A program made the position numbers and the translations under genes. From Smittium culicis (taxonomy: Eukaryota; Kickxellomycota; Harpellomycetes; Harpellales; Legeriomycetaceae), in NCBI GenBank assembly GCA_001970855.1, contig LSSN01000320.1, positions 1 through 38,422 on the forward strand: 38,422 nt of DNA, in the 5' to 3' direction. Every line of letters begins with the position of its first letter. The stretch's first letter is position 1. A model generated the notes under the pieces. That model was given only the letters and a program-made list of their open reading frames with translations, had not been told where the DNA came from and did not search any database. Shown here in pieces: positions 11,701-21,987 of this stretch.

Positions 11701-12551
11701 CTTTTTGAACTCCAAAAACTTATAAAAATGTTTTTTTTTTGTTATTTAAATCATAATTTTTATAGATTGATTCAATTTTTCTCGAGCTCAAAAACAAATA
11801 ATAGATAAAAATTCAAAAAAATGTCTCAAAACTAATATTATTTAATTAAAATACTACTAATAATGTTAGTAAAGATATTTGGGAAATATTTCAATGTATA
11901 TAGCCTATAATTTTTATATCTTCTAGAACCGTATTTTCAATTATAGGCAGCGATACTAAAACATATTTTATGTGTTATTGGTTAGTAATTTTGATTTTAG
12001 AGTTTCTGTAAATTTCATAGAATATTCAAACTTCTTTTCAATATAGTGATAACAGTACTTTGATATTGTCAGAAATTGTAATAAATTTTTATCTTCATAT
12101 CTATTTTATTTTATAATCAATCAGTTTTAATATTTTTTGTTGTATGTACGATTTATCCTATAAAATAATATATCCTATAATTGATAAAATTTAAAAACAA
12201 TATGGAAATATCAGTATTGCAATCGAGAATTATGGCATATTTAACTTTATTTGGATAGTTTCAGATTTTATAATATTTTTTTAGCTAAAATCTGTATAGA
12301 AAATGAATGCATAATTTAATTTTTATTTGATTGTGATAGATTTTAATGAATAATTCAAAAATTTCAGGGTTAATGATTTGTCTTTATACTCTGAAATTAT
12401 GAATTAGCTATGAGCAGGAAATGTTAAAACTGCACTGAAGATTGATATAAGAATAATTTTTTATAAGTATTATTATGCTACGTGATCATCCTTAAATATT
12501 TAAAAAAAATGGAACTTTTGGCACTGATTATATTAAAGTTAATTTCATTAT
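8759..12551. other. AT-rich gene desert with faint coding traces
   Basis: No intact gene is visible. A small perfect inverted repeat (TTAAGTAG / CTACTTAA) lies near 9898-9926. Between about 10152 and 10720 the plus strand has three short open stretches with mixed, non-AT-biased residues in different frames, noted separately. The rest is stop-dense A/T sequence with homopolymer runs. Confidence 0.55.
10152..10720 (+). pseudogene. Possible decayed coding region, unidentified
   Basis: Three plus-strand pieces look more protein-like than their surroundings. One starts at 10152 (KNKVIKDLENSYIDDFIIDS and on, about 39 codons). One spans about 10303-10476 in another frame (contains MAKKFCTALNVPS and SLVKKIAALSNYPH). 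One is near 10632-10718 (KTEGLPPDPKEISLRFPTLL). Stops and frame changes separate them. The middle piece has a helix-turn-helix flavour seen in some transposases of the ISXO2/Merlin kind, but this is a weak impression and no catalytic residues were found. It could equally be chance. Confidence 0.2.
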
Positions 12552-12748
12552 TTATCCGTTTACAGGGCGGTAGATTATTTATGGACCACAGAATATGGAT
12601 AAATACGCTCAATCAAAATCGATTAATTCCGAGGTCTCAAGAAATATTTTCATATTGCAAAATAGAAGCAAGTAATAAACCTGCTTTTATTGCATAAACG
12701 ACTAATTAAATTGAAAAATTTAAAGAGTGTTGGACGGGAATGGGTTTT
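12552..12748 (+). mobile_element. TTAA/CCCTTTC miniature element, copy A
   Basis: Aligns end to end with the family described at 12821-13017, in the opposite orientation to that copy. Both ends have drifted: TTAT-CCG at the head and GGG-TTTT at the tail. The open stretch 12482-12697 overlies this repeat and is not a gene. Confidence 0.8.
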
Positions 12749-12820
12749 ATAAAGAAAACCAGCTAATATTTTGTATAAATCATTAGTTAATTTAAATTTG
12801 TTCTTTATTTGGTAGATTCT

Positions 12821-13017
12821 TTAACCCTTCCCCGTTCAATGCTCTTTAAATAATTGAATTTAATGATTCGTTTATGATTTATAAGCAAGTTTATTATTTG
12901 ATTTTAAAATATAATATACCAATATTTCTTAAAGCCTCGGAATTAAATTATTTTAACTGAACGCTGTTGACTATATCTGGTGGGTCAAAAATAGTCTACC
13001 GCCCGTGAAAGGGTTAA
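12821..13017 (-). mobile_element. TTAA/CCCTTTC miniature element, copy B (reference copy)
   Basis: This 197-bp copy (including both TTAA) shows the family features cleanly. TTAA stands at 12821-12824 and 13014-13017. Read head-first on the minus strand, it starts TTAACCCTTTCACGGGCGGT and ends with GGGGAAGGGTTAA. The terminal inverted repeat is therefore about 12 bp, CCCTTTC followed by a CG-rich stretch. No coding capacity is present. TTAA target duplication with a CCC-starting inverted repeat is the signature of piggyBac transposons, so this is probably a non-autonomous piggyBac-type MITE. No transposase source is seen in the window. Confidence 0.88.
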
Positions 13018-13630
13018 AAGATAGCACTTTTATGAATAAAGAGTTGCAGTGAACGAAATTTTAAATTTGATATTTATACAGCAAATAAAATCTAGTATTT
13101 TTTTTTTTAGTAAATAGTACTTTCAGAATTAGATGGAAAATGGAAATGGCTCATAAATTCTGCCAATAATAATTTAAACTTTAAAATGATCAGTCCAATA
13201 ATTATAAACTGCAAATAAGTGCTTTCTTCGATTAGAATCTCCTATTTGATATTATGGTTTAGTTGCCCTAAAATAATGGATTATTCCGCATAATAATTTA
13301 TTTAGATAATGATTTGTCATAACATTAAATTGGTAAAGATTATTACAATTAATTGGCTAATTCGAAAAATTGTAGAAATGGGATTGAATGTAATTGGCCG
13401 TTTATTTTTATGCGATTTTATGCACTGAAACTCTTTTTGCTATAAAATGACCTCTTCATAAAGAATCACCCATATATTTATAATTGAAGAAACAAACACC
13501 ATTGTCGATAATTAGTATTTTCTGGAAATAAAATACAGGCTTGGAAGAATTTTACATAATTTTCCAAATTTAAATTTAAATACGCTATAGGTATTGTTAT
13601 GGCATTACTAATAATATTTTTTTATGATTA

Positions 13631-13827
13631 TTAACCCTTTCCCTTCCAACAGTCCTTAAAAAAATGAATTTAATGATTCGTTAATGATTTATAATTATGT
13701 TTATTATTTGCTGTAAAATCGCAATAAACCTGTATATTAACGAATCTCAGAATTAATCTATGTTATTTGAAAGCTATTGGCTATATCTTGTAGGACAAAA
13801 ACAGTCTACCGCCCATGAAAGGATTAA
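13631..13827 (-). mobile_element. TTAA/CCCTTTC miniature element, copy C
   Basis: A full-length 197-bp copy in the same orientation as copy B, with intact TTAA at 13631-13634 and 13824-13827. The tail end reads CCCTTTCCCTTCCAAC. The head end carries one change in the terminal GGG (GGA). Confidence 0.88.
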
Positions 13828-14296
13828 TATGTATTATACTATATTATAGAATCTCAATGGTTTTTATAAAAAAATCAGTTATAGTATTTCTTATTTTATG
13901 CATTTTAGTTTATTTAAAATTAACCATGAAAAAAACACTAAAAAATATGAATACACATAGCTCTAGTTAGTAAAAATTATACTAATTCTCTCAAAATCAC
14001 ATGATGGGAGCAAGATTTCTTCTTTTATGTTAAATTAAGCTATAATAAACTAATATTATCTAACAAACCACTAAAAATAGGGTTTGGGCATAATAGAATA
14101 ATAAAGTTAGACTTTAGCCCTTATGATCTTACTACATTTAACAAGGAGAAAAAATTTCTTAATATAAACAAAAAAAAGACTACAAAAAATACCTCTAACT
14201 AAATCACAAATCTTTATAATATCATCATGTGTTTAACCAAACTGAATCTAATAAAAAAACGAAATTATATTGAACAGGTTTATAAGAATACTTTGC

Positions 14297-14489
14297 TTAA
14301 CCCTTTCACGGGCGGTAGGCTATTTTTGGGCCACCAAATATAGCCGACTTCGTTCAATGAAAATCGATTAATTCCGAGGTTTTAAATAGTATTGGTATGC
14401 TGTATTATAACAGCAAATAATAAACTTGCTTTTATATCATTAATATTTATTAATTAAAAATTTTAAAGTGTTGGACAGCAAAGGGTTAA
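14297..14489 (+). mobile_element. TTAA/CCCTTTC miniature element, copy D
   Basis: A 193-bp copy with TTAA at 14297-14300 and 14486-14489 and an unmutated CCCTTTCACGGGCGGTAG head. The tail ends GGACAGCAAAGGGTTAA. It is one of the best-preserved copies. Confidence 0.9.
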
Positions 14490-15655
14490 ATTCCTCAAAT
14501 TCCTCTATAGTATCAGAAAAAATATTGTTACTAAGCTAAGATATGTACAATAGTCGATATCCGAATAATATAAAACTGCGGTTTAAGAAAAAAAAATAAA
14601 ATTAATACAATTAGTGTAATTTTATCGGAATATTTAGTTAAAAATAGATAACTTATTTAGCAATTAATTACGATTTGAGCGAATTTTAGATTTGTTATAT
14701 AATTTTTAATCTTTTTAGATAAGTTTTATAAGAAAATATTGCTACCACCCTACAAAAAAAAGCCTGAATGTAAAATAAATTGAAATAAATTATAAAAAAG
14801 CAAGAAGATAGAGCTTTATCCTATCTTTTATGTATAAAAAATAGACATATAATGAATCTTTTCCCTAAAAACTTAATTTTGCCCTTATGATATTTATTAT
14901 GTGAAATTTTTATAGCAAGTGTGCAGATTCTGGTGTATTTTTCAATTTTATATAATTATAATTTATTTAATTTGCTTAGTTTTTTCTAAATAAAATGTGA
15001 TATTTTTAAATTCAATATTTTTATTAAAGAATAGTAAAAATCGCACAAAATAGTTTGTAAATACATTTTATAACAATAATGTAATTTAATTAAGAGTAGG
15101 GCCATAAGAATCACTATACGTAAATGTATAATGATACTATGAATAATTATAACCTTTTTAGCTGTGGTTCTATCGTTTTTTTAAAAATGATAATTTTATA
15201 ATTATTACTTTGAGGGGTATTTTTCAAGAAATGTTGTGAAGTTTATATGAAAACTTTCATTTTCCACTCAAAAATATTGAATATTGCTGTAAAATATTAT
15301 TTAAATGAAGATTTCTTGATCTAGTATTGTTTAACAATATATTTAATTGTAATTAATATAATTCTGTAGTTTATCAACGGCCCTTCAATTAAGATTAATC
15401 AGATAAAATAATTGTATATGGTGCTCTGATATTTTAATTTAAAACTTCAATTTTTTTTTTTTTTTAAATTATAAAAAACGCATTATTTTTTTAAAATTCC
15501 AATTTAATCGAAACACTCTTTTCACTTTAACTCGAGCTTTCAAAATTTCACTAAAATTTAAGAATCGACTAATTATTCAAAAAATCGACTGAAATAATCA
15601 AAAATATGCCTGGATATATATAGTATTCGAGGATATTCAACTTCCCATTTTATAA

Positions 15656-15916
15656 ATGACATTAATAGCTCTATACAAAAGAAAAAAAAATTTTTTTGTT
15701 TATAATTCTTTAGATACTATCATATATTTCACAAAATGGTTTCTCTCAATACGTGATAGGTATTTATACGATTTCCCGAGAGAAGATATGAAGCAGTTAT
15801 TATTTGTATACTCATCTCTTAGTTTTGCCCAGATTGAAACTCTTTACGCCAATGAAATCAAATTTAACTATTATTTTGTAATTAATAGCTTGTTTTTAGC
15901 TGATCTGAATATTTAA
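15656..15916 (+). CDS. Doubtful open frame, 86 aa, unidentified
   Basis: It starts at a true ATG and ends in TAA. The protein is rich in aromatic residues, with a moderately balanced middle (RDRYLYDFPREDMKQLLFVY). Base composition is slightly less AT-rich than the flanks. No domain, signal peptide or family was recognised, and there is no neighbouring gene or clear polyadenylation context. It may be chance or a remnant of an older gene. Confidence 0.18.
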   Translation: MTLIALYKRKKNFFVYNSLDTIIYFTKWFLSIRDRYLYDFPREDMKQLLFVYSSLSFAQIETLYANEIKFNYYFVINSLFLADLNI

Positions 15917-17158
15917 AATTTTTATCAAAGTAATAAACTTTGATTATATTAGCCTTAAAAAATCAAAATTATACAAAATACTAAAAATATATTATATTAA
16001 TTACTTTATTTGCAAAGATAATTATAAGAAATAAAGTGGTGATGAATTTTAGTATAATTAGGATTCTAATATTAGTATAGCTAATATCAATTTTTTTTAC
16101 CAATACTAATTCTACCTCAATAAATAAGAGGGACATATTAATCGTTTGATATTTATAAATATTTAATAATAACAATATGTTCTATATATTAAATAAATAC
16201 AAATGTATACTTGATAAAAAAAATTAAATTAATTTATTACTTTAAGGAAATATTCGAATTCGCAGGGTTATATGCGTAATTTAATACAAAAAAAATTTTC
16301 ACTAGTTTTGCGAGAAAAATATTGTATATTTATAGAAGAACAAATTAAAATAAATACTGTGGTTTAGTATTGATTTGTGGGTTTGAGGTAAAAAAAGGAT
16401 TAAGGAAAAAAAAAGAAACTTGCTTTTTGTAATTGTATTATTTGTAACTGGTTAGAAAAATAAAAGTATTCAATACAGCTTATACAAATATAATTAAATG
16501 TATACTATATATCTTATTATCCAGCCAATATAAAAAAAATCTTAAAGAGTAAATCAAGCAGCGAAGGAAATGTGTTAATTTCTAAAGTGTGGATTTAAGA
16601 CATCTGATCAACTTTATTGAATTTTGTACTTTTTAAATTTTAGTAAAAAAATAAAACTAAACATCACAACATGATAGATAAATGTATGATATATTCAGAA
16701 ATGTTGTGGGGTGATTAGCTATGGTACTTCGAGAAGGTGGTAAAAGTTGCAGTTTTGAAGAACTAAACTATAATTAAAGTGTATAGTGATACATTTACCT
16801 TCTATTAAATGTAATTTATATATTTTCTAAGTAAAAAGAATATTAACCTTACAGTAATCGTAGGTTATTTATACAATTTATTAGTGTATCTATTGTAAAG
16901 TGGGTTTTGCTATTTTTTGAAAAAAATTAGCGCAATTAAACAGAAACAAGCGAGTTATGTTAGCAAAAAAATGGCATTAGACAAGTTTATGAGTAAACTC
17001 AGATGTAAATAAACGTATTGATATTATTTTAGTAAAACGATTAGGATTAAAAATTCTGAAATTTGGATTTTTCACGAAGATAAAAAGAAGAAATAGATCG
17101 GAAGAAAAGATAAGCAGGAGGTGATATTTAAATGAGTTAATCTTTTATATAAAAGGAT

Positions 17159-17173
17159 GGGGGGGGGGGGGGG
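17159..17173 (+). repeat. G15 homopolymer
   Basis: Fifteen consecutive G lie 48 bases beyond the VMA16 stop codon, hence a C15 tract in the sense of that transcript. It is very unusual in DNA this AT-rich. Confidence 0.95.
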
Positions 17174-17221
17174 CAATTGATTTTGATTGTAAAATATACA
17201 AAGGAGCAGAATAAAATTAAA

Positions 17222-18005
17222 TTAAGCGCCTTCGAAATTAACAGCTTTTCCGGTTACCAATAAGCCTACAATAAGGCCGAATAGGCCTAAAACGCTTCCA
17301 AAAATTTCGATGATTAAAATTTTTACGAATAGTTGCTGATCATGAGCATCAGCTAGTATAGCGTTACTTCCGGTTATTCCGACAGCTAAACCGCATACCA
17401 AGTTACATATTCCAACAGTGAGGCCACCAAAGAATATCGAGTAAGCTTAAATGATTTGGAAAATAACATTTTACAGTTTATACTTAAAGTAGATGGGTAA
17501 AAATTAAAATATAAACATGAAGAATAAAGAGATATAATTTTAATTATACCTGTGTAGTAATCTGAATTCGAAAATCCTTTTGCAGAAGAGACTGAAGAAA
17601 TTTTAGATGTAAATACGATGGCCATAATAATTCCATAAATCGCAACAACTTCACAAAAGATTACACTAAAAGGGATTAAAAAGAAAATTAAAGTTACTGA
17701 TTGATGCAGGAATGATGAAGTGGTTACCTAATGAGATTGCGAGTAGCAACTTGAGGGGATCTGACGGACCCGCCCATGATACTAGTACCTGTAATGAAAA
17801 TACCCCAAGCAGCACCGATGACACTAATGCCAACGCATAAACTAATTCCATATAGAGCCCAACTATATGGAGAAATTCTCAATAAAAATGAGCCGATGTC
17901 GATACGCTTTCCTTCTCCAGATAGAACGAGGTGAAAGAATGAATAAGCCAAATATAAAGATGGCAGCAGGACAAAAGCGTAAGTCGTTAGTTTCCCATAG
18001 CCCAT
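17222..18005 (-). CDS. VMA16: V-type proton ATPase subunit c'' (proteolipid), three exons
   Basis: This is a subunit of the V0 proton-conducting ring in vacuolar and endosomal membranes (yeast Vma16, animal ATP6V0B). Exons on the minus strand are 18005-17728, 17665-17550 and 17445-17222, with introns of 62 and 104 bp that are GT-AG and join in frame. The product is 205 aa, the size of the human protein. Residues 49-93 contain the family stretch WALYG...[16 protein letters not shown]...NLIS. The ion-carrying glutamates are Glu98 in [11 protein letters not shown] and Glu178 in [13 protein letters not shown]. An N-terminal membrane helix (8-28) precedes four further hydrophobic segments, as expected for c''. 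The ATG at 18005 is the only one giving the normal N-terminus. The upstream region is AT-rich with a TATA-like tract near 18150. Confidence 0.96.
17446..17549 (-). other. VMA16 intron 2
   Basis: A 104-bp GT-AG intron, GTATAATT to CATTTAAG. It splits an Ala codon (G|CT) and joins ...SDYYT to [12 protein letters not shown] in frame. The acceptor has no strong pyrimidine tract. Confidence 0.88.
17666..17727 (-). other. VMA16 intron 1
   Basis: A 62-bp GT-AG intron. It begins GTAACC and ends in a pyrimidine-rich CCCTTTTAG. It splits the Ser93 codon (AG|T), immediately before the conserved VIFCE block. Confidence 0.92.
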
Positions 18006-18955
18006 TTTAATAATAGATTAAAGTTGATTCGATTACAGCGTTGAAAAAAGGAGAAAATTGAAGAAGTATTCGAGTATCGATTAGAACAAAAGATGACTGT
18101 AGCGGAATACTAAGCGTAAATCTAATTGATGTTAGCAGTAGATTGAGAAGTATATATTTTTTTATTAGGTCAAAAAAAAAAAAGCTCGAAGGTTTAGGCT
18201 TGTATAAAAGTTGTGGCTAAAATAGACTAATAAATATAGCGGCTAAGTCTATTTATTTTTTCCAGCTATTAATAGGTGAGTAAATAAATAAGAATAATGC
18301 TATATGAGTAGCTGCCAATTGACTACAAGTATTTTCTAAAATAAAATTCACTTCGAATACTTATTGGCTAAAAAGTGGAGCGAATTAGGTGGCTGAAATT
18401 AAACATCATAATATATGGAGCTCTAGGCAACAAGTTTAATATAATTCAGCCAATAGCTCAATAAATTCTGTAATGTAATTGGCTTTCTAGCTTGATGATG
18501 ATACTGCACGCCAATGGATTTCGTTGAATCGTTGACAGCTAATTTGCTTTTATACAGGCAGAACTCATTAAAGTTAAGCTTCATTGCTTTTTCTTGTTTA
18601 TAGGTACATAGGAACTTACAAACACCTATATAATATATAATACCATTGTCTGAAGGCATGCAAGACCATAAGGCAAATTTATTAGCGAGAGTTAAGCTTA
18701 TTTCTGTTATCTTAGATACTTTGCTCTCACGTTGGTCTAATTCGATCAAGATTTAAGCTTAAAAAGTATACGCTTTAATGAACGCTTGTCAGGGCAATTA
18801 TTTATTGATGGTTACATTTTCTCAACATATTCGAATTTACTAATGATTCTTGTTGCTTCATATATTCACCAATTATTAGTATTAAGCTTATATCAGCATT
18901 GTATTTGGTATTAAACACAACTATGTGCTAATTTAAATATTAAAACGCAAAATCA
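18006..18955. other. VMA16 upstream region and intergenic DNA
   Basis: The first ~170 bases probably hold the VMA16 promoter and 5' leader. A short inverted repeat (AAATAGACT / AGTCTATTT) lies near 18221-18246. The region 18423-18749 is less AT-rich and holds an unidentified minus-strand open stretch, listed separately. Confidence 0.4.
18423..18749 (-). CDS. Doubtful open stretch, 108 codons, unidentified
   Basis: This frame is open for 108 codons but has no ATG at its beginning. The first in-frame ATG candidates leave only about 75 or 50 residues. Composition is well mixed (for example NKFALWSCMPSDNG and KLAVNDSTKSIGVQYHH), unlike random AT-rich frames. It could be a decayed exon or part of a transposon. 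No family was recognised. Confidence 0.2.
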   Translation of the reverse strand: MIELDQRESKVSKITEISLTLANKFALWSCMPSDNGIIYYIGVCKFLCTYKQEKAMKLNFNEFCLYKSKLAVNDSTKSIGVQYHHQARKPITLQNLLSYWLNYIKLVA

Positions 18956-19151
18956 TTAACCCTTTACGGGCGGTACACTATTTTTGACCCACCAGATTAG
19001 CCAACAGCGTTCAATTTAAAATACATTAATTACGAGGCTTAAAGAAATATTGGTATATTCTAAAATGACGGCAAATAATAAATATACATTTAAATCTTAA
19101 ACGAATAATAAAATTGATTTTTTTAAATAGCGTTGGATGGGAAAGGGCTAA
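18956..19151 (+). mobile_element. TTAA/CCCTTTC miniature element, copy E
   Basis: A 196-bp copy with TTAA at 18956-18959 and a mutated CTAA at 19148-19151. The head reads CCCTTTACGGGCGGTA (one base lost) and the tail GTTGGATGGGAAAGGG. Confidence 0.88.
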
Positions 19152-19874
19152 AGGATGCGCATTCAGTGCTTTTTATAGGTGTAAATTAATTAGCAAATGA
19201 AGAAATCGCTATAATTTGAAATGCGTATTTATTCTTACCAAAATAATTCTTATATAAAACACTTTTATAGTTTTGGTAAAAACTCATAGTTGGATATATG
19301 ACAGATTACATCAGCATATCTATTCTTATAAAGTTATATATATATATATATAAATTATATTTCACCGTTATAGAATAAAATATCTACAAGCTTGTAATAA
19401 AATATAATTCGAGAATTTTCCAGTCAGAAATTTTAGACATTAATATTAAAAATATATCACATCACTTGTCTATAAACTGACACTAATTAGTGCTTGTTAC
19501 TAAGGTATTATAATAAACTATAAACTGCTCTAGATTTGAGTATATACCTTCACATAAGTATGTAGAAAAGTACTTTTAAAAAAAATGCTGAAATGAAATG
19601 AAAACTCCAGAATTATAAAATGTATTTATACCTGGGTATTTTTACTAAAACTTAACCCGACTACATAAAAAATCGCTTTTCAAAATTACAGCTTGTATAT
19701 TAGACTGAAAAAACAAAATGAGATTATTTATAGTTAGACTACTGTAAAATTTTTTTAATAATCAATAAAACTCTATCGATGTGCTATATTAGCATATTTC
19801 CGGCATAGCAAGTCGATAGCGTATGTATAATTTGAGTGGTATAATGTATTATATATGTTTAAAAAGCATACATA
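19152..19874. other. AT-rich intergenic DNA between two miniature elements
   Basis: No gene or structured element recognised. There is a TA dinucleotide tract near 19338-19353. Confidence 0.5.
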
Positions 19875-20066
19875 TGGGATATTCTTCGGAGAAGCGGGAC
19901 TTTTTTTCTTATAAATTCTATTTGCTAATATGAATTAGGGTAAACTATTGGCTATATCAACTAAACCATTCGATTAAAAACTCTAAATTGAATTATAATT
20001 AAAAGCAATGCTCGAAAGTAGGAAAAACTTAATGGAAAAAGTTCCGCTCCTCCAAATAATCTCCCA
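19875..20066 (+). mobile_element. Second miniature family (TGGG...CCCA), copy 1, 192 bp
   Basis: The ends form a ~36-bp imperfect inverted repeat: TGGGATATTCTTCGGAGAAG at the left and the complement of CTCCTCCAAATAATCTCCCA at the right, each continuing into a G/C-bearing GCGGRACTTTTT block. It aligns along its whole length with the reverse complement of 31168-31359, which is also exactly 192 bp. Here it is flanked by TA on both sides, which could be a target duplication. The second copy is flanked by TT, so the duplication rule is unresolved. No coding capacity. Confidence 0.82.
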
Positions 20067-20169
20067 TATGTGAAAAGTTATTACTTTTTGAACTGTATTA
20101 TTGGTTTTTTTTTGTTTGCTTGTATAAATTGGCTGTGTATCGTTTTAATCAAATCATTGTTTTTGACAT

Positions 20170-20362
20170 TTAACTCTTTCGGACTGGGCAGACTGTTTTT
20201 GATCTACCCAATTTATCCAGCTATCTTGAATAAAAAAAAACTTATAGAGACATATAATTATTGGCTTTCAAAGGTTTAGCTACAAATAACATATAAAATT
20301 TTAAGTCATAAACGAATCATAAAATTCGATTATTTAAAGATTGTTGGGCAGGTAAGGGTTAA
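20170..20362 (+). mobile_element. TTAA/CCCTTTC miniature element, copy F
   Basis: A 193-bp copy with TTAA at 20170-20173 and 20359-20362. The head has drifted (CTCTTTCGGACTGGGCAGAC) and the tail is GGGCAGGTAAGGGTTAA. The open stretch at 20070-20279 runs into it and is not a gene. Confidence 0.85.
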
Positions 20363-20799
20363 TTGAATCCAACTAATCAAAAATCCTAAAGCTATAGTAA
20401 ATCTCCAGCGAATAGCATACATTAATGACGATTAAGGATTGAAATCCCACATATAAACTATCGTAATTAAAATATAATCGAATTGTCTGGAATTATTGGC
20501 GAAAATGAGTGAGTATATAATAATGAATAGCCAATAAAAACAGGATATAATTGAACTACAGGCACATCACGAATTAGATATTGTGATAAAATTGTATAAG
20601 TAAAAAATTTTAATACTAATTGAATGGGTTGATTAGCAAATCAGTTTCAGTATACGAATCTGTAAAAAAAAAAAGAAATAAGACTAGAAAAAAAAATAAT
20701 AGTTTGTAATTATTTTTGAAATCTCAAGAATATTTTAGAAACCCTCTTTTTAAAAACGCTCAAGGGAATTTCATTAAGACATTGGCAATATAACGAAAA
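20363..20799. other. RPS17 upstream region
   Basis: AT-rich DNA holding the presumed RPS17 promoter and 5' leader, with several A runs near 20664-20700. No known ribosomal-protein promoter motif could be identified with confidence. Confidence 0.35.
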
Positions 20800-21678
20800 A
20801 TGGTAACTACAATTTAATTTTTATACACGAATATCAAGTTTGAATCTACCCTTTATACACTGTACTTTTCGATGTGGATACGATCATATTTTCTTACGAT
20901 AATATGCTAAAATGTTTCGAATCTGCTGAATTTTTATTCTATCAACTCGAATCTACAAAAAAAATTTACACTCCATATATTATCGCGCTTTAAAGCACTC
21001 TAATTACTAAGATTTCACATTTGTCAAATGTTTTTTATCATTGAGAATATACTGTTCTTGTTATATAGCTTTGGATATTTATAGTTATTTAAAACCAGAT
21101 GTATAACGTTTTGATTTTTTCTCTAAAACTAACTAAAATAGGGTCGCGTTAGAACAAAGACAGTAAAAAGAGCCTCCGTGGTTTTGATCGAAAAATATTA
21201 CCCAAAGTTGACCAACGACTTCCAAGTTAACAAGCGTATCTGTGATGAAGTTGCTATCATTCCCTCAAAGCGCCTTAGAAACAAGATTGCTGGTTATACT
21301 ACTCACTTGATGAGACGTATCCAACGCGGTCCTGTCAGAGGTATCTCCTTCAAACTCCAAGAAGAAGAACGTGAACGTAAAGATAACTACGTTCCAGAAT
21401 TCTCTGCTTTGGATGTCGAAAACATCGAAATCGACCCAGATACCAAAGTAATTATCAATATTAACACAATATACATTAAACATATTTATAACTTATAATT
21501 ATTTAATCTATAGGATATGCTCAAATCTTTGAACATTGAAGAAATCAAAGGTCTTTCAGTCTCAGCCCCAATCATCCAAGCCGGTACCGGTAAGATGGAA
21601 CGCCGTGATTTCCGTAGACACAATGGTCCACGCAAGCCACGCGTCAACAAAGAAGCTGCTGCCCCTACCGAAGCATAA
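20800..21678 (+). CDS. RPS17: Cytosolic 40S ribosomal protein eS17, three exons
   Basis: A component of the small ribosomal subunit. Exons are ATG alone (20800-20802, inferred), 21142-21447 and 21514-21678. Introns are 339 bp (ATG|GTAACT ... ACTAACTAAAATAG) and 66 bp (AAA|GTAATT ... CTATAG). The protein is 157 aa and begins [20 protein letters not shown]. It carries the family signature [20 protein letters not shown] and the [13 protein letters not shown] block. Residues 1-103 align with animal eS17 without gaps. The C-terminus is about 20 residues longer, basic and Ala/Pro-tailed, as in some filamentous fungi. Coding G+C and C-ending codons are far above the surroundings, as expected for strong expression. 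Only the position of exon 1 is inferred: this is the one nearby upstream ATG followed directly by a donor. Confidence 0.95.
20803..21141 (+). other. RPS17 intron 1, directly after the start codon
   Basis: 339 bp, from GTAACT to AAAATAG, with a good branch-site candidate (ACTAAC) about 10 bases before the acceptor. Exon 2 begins with the conserved GRVRTKT, so a start codon must be spliced on. No C/D or H/ACA snoRNA boxes were recognised inside it. Confidence 0.75.
21448..21513 (+). other. RPS17 intron 2
   Basis: A 66-bp phase-0 GT-AG intron (GTAATTATC ... AATCTATAG) that joins the conserved DPDTK to DMLKSLN. Confidence 0.95.
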
Positions 21679-21710
21679 ATTTAGTTTTTTTCTTTTAGCC
21701 ATAATATATA

Positions 21711-21734
21711 AATAAAAACGTTATTCTTAATAAA
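21711..21734 (+). terminator. RPS17 polyadenylation signals
   Basis: Two AATAAA hexamers at 21711-21716 and 21729-21734 lie 33-56 bases after the RPS17 stop codon. Confidence 0.6.
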
Positions 21735-21814
21735 CAATTATTAGCTTTCCCTTATCTTTTATTTTGTGCTGGTTGTAGTATACCACTCACTTTACATATC
21801 TATATCGTAATAAA

Positions 21815-21907
21815 ATGGGCAACAAAGATTTGAGAAATAATATCTTTATCTTGGGAATCAAGTACAAGAACGACGAATTGGTTAATTTGAATTTATTTTT
21901 AGATTAG
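21815..21907 (+). CDS. Small open frame, 30 aa, unidentified
   Basis: ATG to TAG, beginning MGNKDLRNNIFILGIKYKND, in a pocket of higher G+C between the convergent RPS17 and BAX-inhibitor genes. Its codon use resembles that of RPS17 more than that of intergenic DNA. It lies over the likely 3' UTR of the opposite-strand gene, whose AATAAA candidate is the complement of 21892-21897. It may be a small gene, the first exon of a lost gene, or coincidence. Confidence 0.3.
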   Translation: MGNKDLRNNIFILGIKYKNDELVNLNLFLD

Positions 21908-21987
21908 AAGAGTATAAACGAAGAGGTGAAATAATTATATTATGAATAAAATGTGGGTGGTGGTGGCCAGATAAAAGGATCAACAAT

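Larger units (their letters stand above)
14490..17221. other. AT-rich intergenic DNA
   Basis: No gene can be supported apart from one doubtful open frame at 15656-15916, listed separately. A G15 homopolymer lies at 17159-17173 close to the 3' end of VMA16. Several short open stretches, such as one ending near 17024, are no better than chance. Confidence 0.55.

Noticed and set aside
12482..12697. 71-codon plus-strand open frame
   Set aside because: It overlies miniature element copy A, and the same sequence in other copies is not open.
16697..16790. Short open frames with less biased residues near 16720-16780 and 16920-17024
   Set aside because: They have fewer than 40 codons each, with no start context, splice logic or family resemblance.
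20070..20279. 69-codon plus-strand open frame
   Set aside because: It begins in the end of the second-family element's flank and runs into copy F of the TTAA element. It is repeat sequence.
20803..21141. Possible snoRNA inside RPS17 intron 1
   Set aside because: Ribosomal-protein introns often host snoRNAs, but no paired C and D boxes or H/ACA layout could be found.
21265..21483. Minus-strand open frame across RPS17
   Set aside because: It is the complement of eS17 exon 2, whose plus-strand reading is an unmistakable ribosomal protein.
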